Of a stretch of DNA of 5,997 nt, positions 1 to 5,997 are shown piece after piece. The position numbers and the translations under genes are program-made. Source of the DNA: Bacteroidales bacterium (GTDB lineage: Bacteria > Bacteroidota > Bacteroidia > Bacteroidales > P3); contig JALNVJ010000101.1 in assembly GCA_023227645.1 (NCBI GenBank), positions 1 to 5,997 on the forward strand, written 5' to 3'. Each line of letters opens with the position of its first letter. The first letter of the stretch is position 1. The notes beneath the pieces were generated by a model. It saw only the letters and a program-made list of their open reading frames with translations, was not told where the DNA came from and did not search any database.

Positions 1-18
1 GAAATCGTTTAAGATAGA

Positions 19-46
19 TTTACATAAGCGTAATACTGTATTTTTG
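19..46 (+). promoter_or_regulatory. Candidate Bacteroidota-type promoter for the rarA operon
   Basis: The -7 box TATTTTTG at 39-46 matches the Bacteroidota consensus TAnnTTTG exactly. The best -33 candidate is TTTA at 19-22, one base off TTTG and with a spacer of 16 bases, which is shorter than the usual 19-21. Transcription would start near 50-52, leaving a leader of about 14 bases that is A-rich and has no Shine-Dalgarno sequence. The -7 match is clear, but the -33 half is weak and six fixed bases can occur by chance in AT-rich DNA. The first 64 bases show no supportable gene. Confidence 0.45.
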
Positions 47-64
47 ATTTATAATTAAAGAAAC

Positions 65-1318
65 ATGAAACCACTTGCAGCAAGCCTTAGACCAAATAGT
101 TTAGATGAATATATTGGACAAGCTCACTTGGTAGGAGAAGGAGCGATACTTAGAAACGCTATTGAAAGTGGGAATATCCCTTCAATGATTCTTTGGGGAC
201 CTCCTGGAGTTGGAAAAACAACTCTTGCAAATATTATTGCCAATAAACTTTTATGCCCATTTTATTCTCTTTCAGCAATAAATTCAGGAGTAAAAGATGT
301 TCGTGAAGTAATTGAAAAAGCTAAGCAAGGAGATAGAGCAATTCTTTTTATTGATGAAATACATCGTTTTTCTAAAAATCAACAAGATTCTTTGCTTGGT
401 GCAGTTGAACAAGGTATAATAACTCTTATTGGTGCAACAACAGAAAATCCTTCCTTTGAAGTAATAACTCCTTTACTTTCTCGCTGTCAAGTTTTTATTC
501 TTAAAAGCTTAGAGAAAGAAGATCTTTTAAATTTAATCAATAAAGCAGTAGAATATTATAAAGAAAAAGAAGATAAAATAATTGAAATAAAAGAGTTAGA
601 GAGCTTAATGAGAATTAGTGGAGGAGATGCACGAAAACTTTTGAATGCAATTGAAATAGTGGTTTCTCAATTAGGTAATGATAATATAATAACAAATGAT
701 AATGTCTCATTAATCATTCAACAAAATCTAACTTCTTATGATAAGAAAGGTGAAGTGCATTATGATATTATTTCTGCCTTTATTAAGAGTATGAGAGGTT
801 CAGACCCTAATGCTGCCGTATATTGGTTAGCAAGAATGATTTTTTCAGGAGAAGATGCTTTATTTATTGCTCGTAGGATGCTAATCCTTGCATCAGAAGA
901 TATTGGAATGGCAAATCCAAATGCACTCTTAATTGCAAATGCTTGTTTTGAAGCAGTAAATAAAATTGGTTATCCTGAATGTAGAATCATCCTTTCTCAA
1001 ACAGCTGTTTATCTTGCAACATCTCCAAAAAGTAATTCAACTTACATGGCAATTGATACAGCATTAGACCTTATTAAAAAGACAGGAGATTTGCCAGTGC
1101 CTCTTCATTTAAGAAATGCTCCAACAACTCTTATGAAAGAAATAGGATATGGAGATAATTACAAGTATGCTCACAGTTATGATAATAATTTTGTGCCAAT
1201 GCAATTTCTTCCTGATGGATTAAAAGGTACAAAGCTTTATGAAACAGGGAACAATCCAAAAGAAAATGAAATACATAAACATCTAATTCAGATGTGGAAA
1301 GATTATTATAATTATTAA
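65..1318 (+). CDS. rarA: Replication-associated recombination protein A (RarA/MgsA), AAA+ ATPase
   Basis: RarA is a cytoplasmic clamp-loader-like AAA+ ATPase of the RarA/Mgs1/WRNIP1 family that acts at stalled replication forks and single-strand gaps. The 417-residue protein is full length and every ATPase motif is visible: Walker A GPPGVGKTT at residues 45-53, Walker B with DEIH at 97-100, sensor 1 GATTENPS at 123-130, an arginine-finger SRC at 139-141, and sensor 2 GGDAR at 186-190. The second half is the family's helical tetramerisation region, including RGSDPNAAVYWLARM (244-258) and SEDIGMANP (277-285). The start gives MKPLAASLRP, and PLAxxLRP is where family members normally begin. It is the first gene of a tight forward cluster; its TAA stop lies one base before the next ATG. 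Leucine is mostly CTT or TTA. No defect is seen. The identification is secure; the fork-repair role is family knowledge. Confidence 0.96.
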   Translation: MKPLAASLRPNSLDEYIGQAHLVGEGAILRNAIESGNIPSMILWGPPGVGKTTLANIIANKLLCPFYSLSAINSGVKDVREVIEKAKQGDRAILFIDEIHRFSKNQQDSLLGAVEQGIITLIGATTENPSFEVITPLLSRCQVFILKSLEKEDLLNLINKAVEYYKEKEDKIIEIKELESLMRISGGDARKLLNAIEIVVSQLGNDNIITNDNVSLIIQQNLTSYDKKGEVHYDIISAFIKSMRGSDPNAAVYWLARMIFSGEDALFIARRMLILASEDIGMANPNALLIANACFEAVNKIGYPECRIILSQTAVYLATSPKSNSTYMAIDTALDLIKKTGDLPVPLHLRNAPTTLMKEIGYGDNYKYAHSYDNNFVPMQFLPDGLKGTKLYETGNNPKENEIHKHLIQMWKDYYNY

Positions 1319-1319
1319 A

Positions 1320-2315
1320 ATGGGATTTGAAATAAATTTCTTAGGTCCAAAAGTAAAGGTTGAAAATACATTTGTCTTAAACACCAAACTATGGACAGCT
1401 GACGACAAGCTTATTATGGCACCAATGCATGCCATAACAAATTATGTCTTTCGTAATTCGTTTGATAAGGTATTTCCAGAGGCTATTGATAAGGCAATAA
1501 CTCCTTTTATTTCCCTAACACATGGTAATCTAACTTTCAATAAAAGAAAATACTCAGATATTCTAATAGAAAATAATACTTCAAGTTTTGATATAATACC
1601 ACAGGTTTTAGGTAATGACCCAAAAGGAATTATTGACCTATGTGAAATATCTTCTCAGCTAGGCTATAGGGAGGTTAATTGGAATATTGGGTGTCCTCAA
1701 GATAGGATAATGAATAAGGATAGGGGAGCAGGACTTCTTAGAGATACTGATAGGATAGAGAAAATTCTTTCTGAGGTTCTAGATAATATTGATATCAATT
1801 TCTCAATAAAAATTAGACTTGGCAAAAGTTCCAAAGAAGATATTTCAAGATTAATTCCAATCATTAACCAATATCCCATTAGTAATGTTATTATTCATCC
1901 TCGTTTGGCAATAGATAAATATGAAAAGGAGGTTGATTTGGATTCATTCGAAGAGTCAGCTAAGCTAATTAATAAAAGAATTATATATAATGGGGATATT
2001 TTTTCAAAAGAGGATTTCAATAAATTAAAACTCCGATTCCCAAATATAAATGATTGGATGATTGGTAGGGGTCTATTATTTAATCCTTGTCTTGCATCTG
2101 AAATAAAATCAATTAACTATATTGATAAAAAGGAAAGATTGCTTGCCTTACATTCAGAGTTAATTAGAGAGGGTGTTTCCCTGAATAAGTTAAAAGGATG
2201 TTGGAGTTATTTTTTGTTTGGATTAAATTGGCAAGAGGATAAAACAAAAATCCTTTTCAACTGCAAAACAATAGAAGATTTCGATAAGTTTGTTGGAGAT
2301 AATATTTATGATTAG
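1320..2315 (+). CDS. tRNA-dihydrouridine synthase family protein
   Basis: This is an FMN-dependent TIM-barrel enzyme of the Dus family, which reduces uridine to dihydrouridine in the D-loop region of tRNA using NAD(P)H. The barrel opens with IMAPMHAITNYVFR (32-45). The catalytic cysteine is C125 in NWNIGCPQDRI, followed by GAGLL (136-140). Likely FMN contacts are K164 in SIKIRLG, H193 in IIHPRL, NGD at 224-226 and IGRG at 248-251. At 331 residues it has the usual family length. The ATG lies one base after the rarA stop, which suggests translational coupling. Some 30 residues precede the barrel, more than many Dus proteins have; the next in-frame ATG (1416, residue 33) would remove the first strand, so the upstream start is preferred. 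The sequence is too divergent to assign to DusA, DusB or DusC or to name the target uridine, so no symbol is given. Confidence 0.88.
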   Translation: MGFEINFLGPKVKVENTFVLNTKLWTADDKLIMAPMHAITNYVFRNSFDKVFPEAIDKAITPFISLTHGNLTFNKRKYSDILIENNTSSFDIIPQVLGNDPKGIIDLCEISSQLGYREVNWNIGCPQDRIMNKDRGAGLLRDTDRIEKILSEVLDNIDINFSIKIRLGKSSKEDISRLIPIINQYPISNVIIHPRLAIDKYEKEVDLDSFEESAKLINKRIIYNGDIFSKEDFNKLKLRFPNINDWMIGRGLLFNPCLASEIKSINYIDKKERLLALHSELIREGVSLNKLKGCWSYFLFGLNWQEDKTKILFNCKTIEDFDKFVGDNIYD

Positions 2316-2342
2316 AAAATTAATATATAAAAATATTGAGCA

Positions 2343-3839
2343 ATGGATTTAGTAGCCGATAACGTTATCTTGGTAGGAGCAATCCTAATATTTATTAGTA
2401 TATTACTAAGTAGGGTTAGTTCTAGATTTGGAATCCCAACACTGCTTATTTTTCTTGTTGTTGGAATGATATTTGGGAATGATGGTTTGGGGCTTGAATT
2501 TTATAATCCAGGTATAGCTCAGTTTATTGGGATTATAGCTCTAAGCATTATTTTGTTTTCGGGAGGTATGGAAACAGAGTTTAAAGAGATTAAACCCATA
2601 TTATCACAAGGAATAGTCTTATCAACAATGGGAGTACTATTAACTGCATTAATAACAGGATTTTTTATTTTTTGGATATCAGGCTATACATTCACAAATA
2701 TCTACCTCCCTTTCACAGCCTCTTTACTCTTAGCCTCAATAATGTCCTCGACCGATTCCGCATCTGTTTTCAATATTCTTAAAACACAGAAGATAAAACT
2801 AAAGAACAATCTTCGTCCAACCCTAGAACTAGAAAGCGGGAGTAATGATCCAATGGCATATATGCTAACAATTACTTTAATACAATACATTACCTCTGAA
2901 CATTTAGGAGTTGGCTCTGTTATTGGGCTTTTCTTTATTCAGTTTATTGTTGGAGGAATAGTTGGTTTGGTAGTTGGCAAGCTTTCTGTTCTTCTGATAA
3001 ATAAGATAAAAATACCATACCCATCTCTATATCCTCTTCTTCTTCTAAGTATCCTCCTTTTTACTTATGCCATAACGGATATTATGAACGGAAATGGGTA
3101 TTTGGCAGTATATATATCTGGAATAATAGTTGGGAACAACAAAATTGCATTTCAAAAAGAAATAACATCGTTCTCAGATGGGCTAACAATGTTTGCTCAA
3201 TTAATAATGTTCCTTTCCCTAGGATTATTAGTTAGTCCAAGCGATATGCTAAGTGTTCTCCCTGTTGGAATAATAATAGCTGTGTTTATGATTTTAGTTG
3301 CTAGACCACTTAGTGTTTTTATTTCCTTGGCACCATTTCGTAAAGTAACTTTAAGATCAAAAGCCTTTCTCTCATGGGTAGGATTAAGAGGAGCAGTACC
3401 AATTATCTTTGCAACCTATCCTGTAGTTGCCAGTATAGAATATTCTGATCAGATATTTAATATTGTCTTTGTAGTTACTTTGGTTTCACTTATTATTCAA
3501 GGGATGACAATAACAACAGTTGCAAGTAAGCTCAAGCTTGATATGCCATTTGATGATAAAGAAAGCGATTTTAAGGTAGAGATTCCAGAAGAGTTAAATG
3601 TTAAGTTAAGAGAAATTCAGCTATCAAAGAAAACTCTTGATAAAGGAAATACACTTGAGCTTATGGATATTCCTGATAAAACATTAGTAATGATGATAAA
3701 AAGAGGAATGGACTTTATAGTTCCGAATGGTCAAATGGAACTTATGGAAGGTGATATATTACTTTTAATTGCCGAAGATGAACAAGACAGAATAGCCGAT
3801 TATTACAGCCATATCGACGACAGCCATATCGGCTCATAA
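2343..3839 (+). CDS. nhaP2: Potassium/proton antiporter, NhaP2/CvrA type (CPA1 family)
   Basis: This inner-membrane antiporter should exchange cytoplasmic K+ (possibly Na+) for protons and help with pH and cation balance. Residues 1-397 are very hydrophobic, with about 12-13 predicted membrane segments. The CPA1 ion-site motifs are present: SSTDSASVF at 135-143 (T137, D138), LESGSNDPMA at 163-172 (N168, D169) and SWVGLRGAVPI at 344-354. A soluble tail follows; residues about 410-485 look like a TrkA-C (RCK_C) ligand-binding domain, with IPDKTLVMMIKRG and EGDILLLIAED. At 498 residues it is roughly 80 shorter than E. coli CvrA/NhaP2 and apparently lacks the extra C-terminal CorC/HlyC-like domain. 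It begins 27 bases after the dus stop with no terminator between, so it is probably the last gene of the rarA transcript. The final codons hold a 15-bp tandem duplication. Family is secure; ion preference is inferred and the symbol follows the closest named family. Confidence 0.9.
   Translation: MDLVADNVILVGAILIFISILLSRVSSRFGIPTLLIFLVVGMIFGNDGLGLEFYNPGIAQFIGIIALSIILFSGGMETEFKEIKPILSQGIVLSTMGVLLTALITGFFIFWISGYTFTNIYLPFTASLLLASIMSSTDSASVFNILKTQKIKLKNNLRPTLELESGSNDPMAYMLTITLIQYITSEHLGVGSVIGLFFIQFIVGGIVGLVVGKLSVLLINKIKIPYPSLYPLLLLSILLFTYAITDIMNGNGYLAVYISGIIVGNNKIAFQKEITSFSDGLTMFAQLIMFLSLGLLVSPSDMLSVLPVGIIIAVFMILVARPLSVFISLAPFRKVTLRSKAFLSWVGLRGAVPIIFATYPVVASIEYSDQIFNIVFVVTLVSLIIQGMTITTVASKLKLDMPFDDKESDFKVEIPEELNVKLREIQLSKKTLDKGNTLELMDIPDKTLVMMIKRGMDFIVPNGQMELMEGDILLLIAEDEQDRIADYYSHIDDSHIGS
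3805..3834 (+). repeat. 15-bp in-frame tandem duplication at the 3' end of the antiporter gene
   Basis: Two adjacent 15-base units start at 3805 and 3820. The first 12 bases, ACAGCCATATCG, are identical; the last three differ (ACG and GCT). Because the unit is a multiple of three, it encodes the repeated extreme C-terminus SHIDD-SHIGS. It lies beyond the TrkA-C-like domain, four bases before the stop codon, and probably reflects slippage or a local duplication. Confidence 0.7.
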
Positions 3840-3840
3840 G

Positions 3841-3883
3841 AAAAAAAAATAGAGGCTATCAAAAATCAATGATAGCCTCTTTT
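3841..3883. terminator. Bidirectional intrinsic terminator between the convergent antiporter and rubrerythrin genes
   Basis: The arms AGAGGCTATC (3851-3860) and GATAGCCTCT (3871-3880) are perfectly complementary over 10 bp, with an AT-rich loop of 10 bases. On the plus strand the stem ends in a run of four T (3880-3883). On the minus strand it is followed by one A and nine T, from the A-run at 3841-3849. The hairpin begins 11 bases after the antiporter stop codon and 30 bases beyond the rubrerythrin stop, so one structure can end both transcripts. The minus-strand U-tract is the stronger of the two. Confidence 0.88.
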
Positions 3884-3909
3884 AACTTAATAAAAAAAAC
3901 AAAAAGTTC

Positions 3910-4482
3910 TTAGTAGTTCTTTGGTTGTATTTCAAAATAAGCCTTAGGATGCTTACATGCAGGACATTTTTCAAGAGCTTTCTTTCCAAAATGAACATAT
4001 CCGCAATTTCTGCAATACCAGAACACTTCTTCTTCTTTTTCAAAAACTTGGTTCTTTTCAATATTTTCAACTAATTTTCTATAACGTAGTTCGTGTTCTT
4101 TCTCAACCTTAGCAATTTGTTTATAAGTAGTTGCAATTTCATGAAAACCTTCTTCCTCAGCAATGCGAGCAAATTCGGGGTATAGATCAGTCCATTCTTC
4201 ATTTTCACCATCCGCAGATGCTTTTAAGTTATCTAAAGTATTACCAATAACTCCAGCAGGGTATGATGCAGTAATTTCAACCATGCCGCCCTCTAAAAAG
4301 CGGAAAAATGCCTTAGCATGTTGTTCTTCTTGGTGAGCAGTATCAGCAAAAATTGCAGCAATTTGCTCATAACCTTCTTTCTTTGCTTCTTTTGCAAAAA
4401 AAGTATAACGATTCTTTGCTTGAGACTCTCCAGCAAAAGACTTCAATAAATTCTTTTCAGTTTTAGTTCCTTTAATACTCAT
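3910..4482 (-). CDS. rbr: Rubrerythrin
   Basis: Rubrerythrin is a cytoplasmic non-haem iron peroxidase that reduces hydrogen peroxide to water in anaerobes and microaerophiles, with electrons passing through its rubredoxin-like domain. The 190-residue protein has the standard length and layout. A four-helix ferritin-like domain (about 1-145) carries the di-iron ligands: E19 in FAGESQAKNRY, E52 and H55 in EEQH, E93 and E96 in GENEEW, and E127 and H130 in VEKEH. The C-terminal rubredoxin-like domain holds one iron through C157 and C160 (YCRNCG) and C173 and C176 (CPACK). All expected ligands are present. The gene stands alone, convergent with the antiporter gene and divergent from the acyl-CoA ligase, with its own promoter at 4527-4558. 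The ATG lies after an A-rich leader without Shine-Dalgarno sequence. It implies an anaerobic or oxygen-sensitive host. Identification is secure; induction by peroxide is likely but not shown. Confidence 0.97.
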   Translation of the reverse strand: MSIKGTKTEKNLLKSFAGESQAKNRYTFFAKEAKKEGYEQIAAIFADTAHQEEQHAKAFFRFLEGGMVEITASYPAGVIGNTLDNLKASADGENEEWTDLYPEFARIAEEEGFHEIATTYKQIAKVEKEHELRYRKLVENIEKNQVFEKEEEVFWYCRNCGYVHFGKKALEKCPACKHPKAYFEIQPKNY

Positions 4483-4526
4483 AATTTTTTTATTTTATTA
4501 ATAGGTTAATTTGTATTTCAACGTAG

Positions 4527-4558
4527 CAAAATTACTAAATATAAATTGTGAAAACAAA
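4527..4558 (-). promoter_or_regulatory. Bacteroidota-type promoter of the rubrerythrin gene
   Basis: Read on the minus strand, TTTG (4558-4555) is followed after 20 bases by TAATTTTG (4534-4527). Both boxes match the Bacteroidota -33/-7 consensus (TTTG, TAnnTTTG) exactly and the spacer is normal. Transcription should start near 4521, giving a leader of about 39 bases before the ATG at 4482. One copy of an 11-bp direct repeat (4539-4549) lies within the spacer. This is the best-supported promoter in the window. Confidence 0.75.
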
Positions 4559-4577
4559 TAAATCGCATATAAATTGT
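4539..4577. repeat. 11-bp direct repeat in the divergent promoter region
   Basis: ATATAAATTGT occurs at 4539-4549 and again at 4567-4577, with start points 28 bases apart. The first copy sits between the -33 and -7 boxes of the rubrerythrin promoter; the second covers the -33 position of the forward ligase promoter. The placement would suit a pair of regulator sites, but the sequence is AT-rich and no known operator was recognised, so chance is possible. Confidence 0.5.
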
Positions 4578-4605
4578 CAATAAAAAATAAAAAGTTATAC
4601 ATTTG
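4573..4605 (+). promoter_or_regulatory. Bacteroidota-type promoter of the acyl-CoA ligase gene
   Basis: TACATTTG at 4598-4605 matches the -7 consensus TAnnTTTG exactly. The -33 candidate ATTG at 4573-4576 is one base off TTTG, with a 21-base spacer. Transcription should begin near 4611, about 14 bases before the ATG at 4625. The two -33 boxes of this promoter and the rubrerythrin promoter are only 14 bases apart, so polymerase or a regulator at one could affect the other. Confidence 0.65.
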
Positions 4606-4624
4606 CAATCTAAATAAAAAGAAT

Positions 4625-5997
4625 ATGAATAGAACTAGTTTTATTGCAAATGTCCAAGAAGGTTTAAGAAATCATTGGGACAGCCTAGCATTATCTAACT
4701 ATAAAGAAGAGCCCAAGACTTATTCTGAAGTAGCTACTCAAATCGCAAGACTTCACATTTATTTTAAAGAATCAAAGATAGAAAAAGGAGATAAGATTGC
4801 TCTTTGTGGAAGAAACTCAAGCAATTGGGTGATTTCTTATTTTTCCATACTAACCTATGGAGCAGTAGCCGTTCCAATTCTTAATGAATTTAAACCAGAA
4901 TCAATTTATAATTTAACCAATCATTCCGAAGCCAAACTACTTTTTGTTGGAGATGCAATATGGGAAGCAATAGATGAAACTCAAATGCCGAATCTTAATG
5001 CAATAATTTTAATGCCGGATTTTAGTTTGGTAGCTTGTCATAATGAGGATTGTAAGAAAGCTTTCGAAAAGGTGAGCGAGAACTTCTTAATACAATACCC
5101 GAATGGTTTTTCAAGAGAAAATATAAATTATGAATTGGATAATCCTGAAGACTTAGCAATAATAAACTATACCTCTGGCACATCATCAATGTCAAAAGGA
5201 GTGATGATTTCCTATAAAGCCCTAAACTCAAACCTACTCTTTGCAACCGACACCATGCCTTTTATGAAACCAGGATTTAATATTGTTTCAATGCTACCAA
5301 TGGCTCATATGTATGGGCTAAGCTTTGAAATAATATTCCCTTTTATTTCAGGAGTTCATATCCATACCCTAACAAAGGTGCCAAGTCCAGCCATCGTTGC
5401 CGAAGCATTTGCACGAATTAAGCCCGATCTAATAATTTCAGTACCCCTTATTATTGAAAAGATATATTATAATAAGATTAAACCAGCAATAGATAAACCG
5501 CTCACAAAGATATTGCTAAATCTTCCAATAATAAACCGACCAATAAGAAAAAAAATACTCAATTCTCTAAATCAGGCTTTCGGAGGAAAGTTCTATCAAA
5601 TCATTATTGGAGGAGCAGCCATAAACCATGAAGTAGAGAAGTTCTTTAAGAAGATTGGATTCAAATACACAGTAGGATATGGGATGACAGAATGTGCACC
5701 AATCCTAACCTATTCCGATTGGTCAACATTCTTATCAGGCTCATGTGGAAGACCAGTAGATAGGATGCAAATAAAGATAGACTCTATCGACCAAGCTAAT
5801 ATTGTAGGGGAGATCATAGCAAAAGGAGATAATGTCACTATGGGCTATTTTAATAACCCTGTTGCAACATCCGCAGCATTCACAGAAGATGGATGGTTTA
5901 GGACAGGCGACTTAGGCATAATTGATAAGAAAGGAAACCTATTTATAAAAGGTAGATCTAAGAATATGATACTTTCTTCCAGTGGACAGAATATATA
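4625..5997 (+). CDS. AMP-forming long-chain acyl-CoA ligase (AMP-binding protein), 3' end cut by the window
   Basis: This adenylate-forming (ANL superfamily) enzyme should activate a fatty acid with ATP and load it on coenzyme A. The frame is open from the ATG to the right edge: 457 complete codons plus two bases, with no stop. Visible core motifs are the P-loop YTSGTSSMSKG (182-192), LPMAHMYG (224-231), GGAAI (329-333), GYGMTECAP (351-359), GWFRTGDLG (423-431) with D429, and the hinge IKGRSKNMIL (441-450). The stretch before GGAAI, with the paired lysine-rich helices at about 280-318, resembles the long-chain (FadD/Faa) group. The C-terminal swing domain with its catalytic lysine lies outside the window; the family usually runs to about 550 residues or more. 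The P-loop departs from TSGTTGxPKG, with S at the usual G and P. CTA leucine codons are common here (about 13) but rare in rarA (about 3). The start follows a good promoter. Substrate chain length cannot be read from sequence. Confidence 0.9.
   Translation, partial: MNRTSFIANVQEGLRNHWDSLALSNYKEEPKTYSEVATQIARLHIYFKESKIEKGDKIALCGRNSSNWVISYFSILTYGAVAVPILNEFKPESIYNLTNHSEAKLLFVGDAIWEAIDETQMPNLNAIILMPDFSLVACHNEDCKKAFEKVSENFLIQYPNGFSRENINYELDNPEDLAIINYTSGTSSMSKGVMISYKALNSNLLFATDTMPFMKPGFNIVSMLPMAHMYGLSFEIIFPFISGVHIHTLTKVPSPAIVAEAFARIKPDLIISVPLIIEKIYYNKIKPAIDKPLTKILLNLPIINRPIRKKILNSLNQAFGGKFYQIIIGGAAINHEVEKFFKKIGFKYTVGYGMTECAPILTYSDWSTFLSGSCGRPVDRMQIKIDSIDQANIVGEIIAKGDNVTMGYFNNPVATSAAFTEDGWFRTGDLGIIDKKGNLFIKGRSKNMILSSSGQNI

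Noticed and set aside
1697..1879. Minus-strand open frame of 60 codons within the dus gene.
   Set aside because: It lies wholly opposite a well-supported enzyme gene, encodes no recognisable motif and has no promoter or start context of its own.
2285..2292. TAAGTTTG, an exact -7 box match inside the end of the dus gene, which could drive the antiporter separately.
   Set aside because: No convincing -33 box lies 19-21 bases upstream, the match is inside coding sequence, and one such match per one to two kilobases is expected in DNA of this composition.
2702..2890. Minus-strand open frame of 62 codons within the antiporter gene.
   Set aside because: Antisense shadow of the conserved ion-site region of the antiporter; no independent support.
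3882..4070. Minus-strand open frame of 62 codons overlapping the end of rubrerythrin in another frame.
   Set aside because: It overlaps the conserved rubredoxin-like domain of a complete rubrerythrin and has low-complexity lysine and leucine content typical of a shadow frame.
4497..4510. ATTAA-TAGG-TTAAT inverted repeat in the rubrerythrin leader, considered as an operator or RNA hairpin.
   Set aside because: The arms are only five AT base pairs; such repeats are common by chance in this composition and no known regulator site was recognised.
5022..5246. Minus-strand open frame of 74 codons inside the acyl-CoA ligase gene.
   Set aside because: The forward frame here encodes the ATP-binding loop of the ligase; the reverse frame has no recognisable domain.
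4625..5997. Higher use of CTA leucine codons in the ligase than in rarA, considered as a sign of horizontal transfer.
   Set aside because: The antiporter and dus genes also use CTA, overall AT-richness is similar, and there are no mobile-element marks nearby; variation between genes explains it as well.

Overview
The window looks like an ordinary chromosomal stretch from an anaerobic, low-GC member of the Bacteroidota, most likely Bacteroidales. Four things point there. The DNA is strongly AT-rich. No start codon has a Shine-Dalgarno sequence; the leaders are A-rich instead. Upstream of three transcription units there is an exact match to the Bacteroidota -7 promoter box TAnnTTTG. The protein set (rubrerythrin, RarA, an NhaP2-type antiporter with a short C-terminus, a Bacteroidales-style acyl-CoA ligase) also fits. 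The assignment is inference from sequence character; no database search was possible.

Layout: bases 1-64 are a leader with a candidate promoter. Bases 65-3839 hold three forward genes that probably form one transcript: rarA (replication-fork AAA+ ATPase), a tRNA-dihydrouridine synthase starting one base after the rarA stop, and a K+/H+ antiporter 27 bases further on. A perfect 10-bp hairpin with A and T flanks (3841-3883) ends this unit and also serves the convergent rubrerythrin gene (3910-4482, minus strand). The 142-base region 4483-4624 is a divergent promoter region with two back-to-back promoters and an 11-bp direct repeat. From 4625 to the right edge runs an AMP-forming acyl-CoA ligase, cut off at 457 residues.

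The genes are mostly housekeeping and stress related: fork repair, tRNA modification, cation homeostasis, peroxide removal under anaerobic conditions and fatty-acid activation. No common pathway joins them. I found no mobile element, CRISPR array, RNA gene, toxin-antitoxin pair, defence cassette or other sign of a new system. The points most worth checking are the shared control region between rubrerythrin and the ligase, the altered P-loop of the ligase, and a small in-frame tandem duplication at the end of the antiporter gene.
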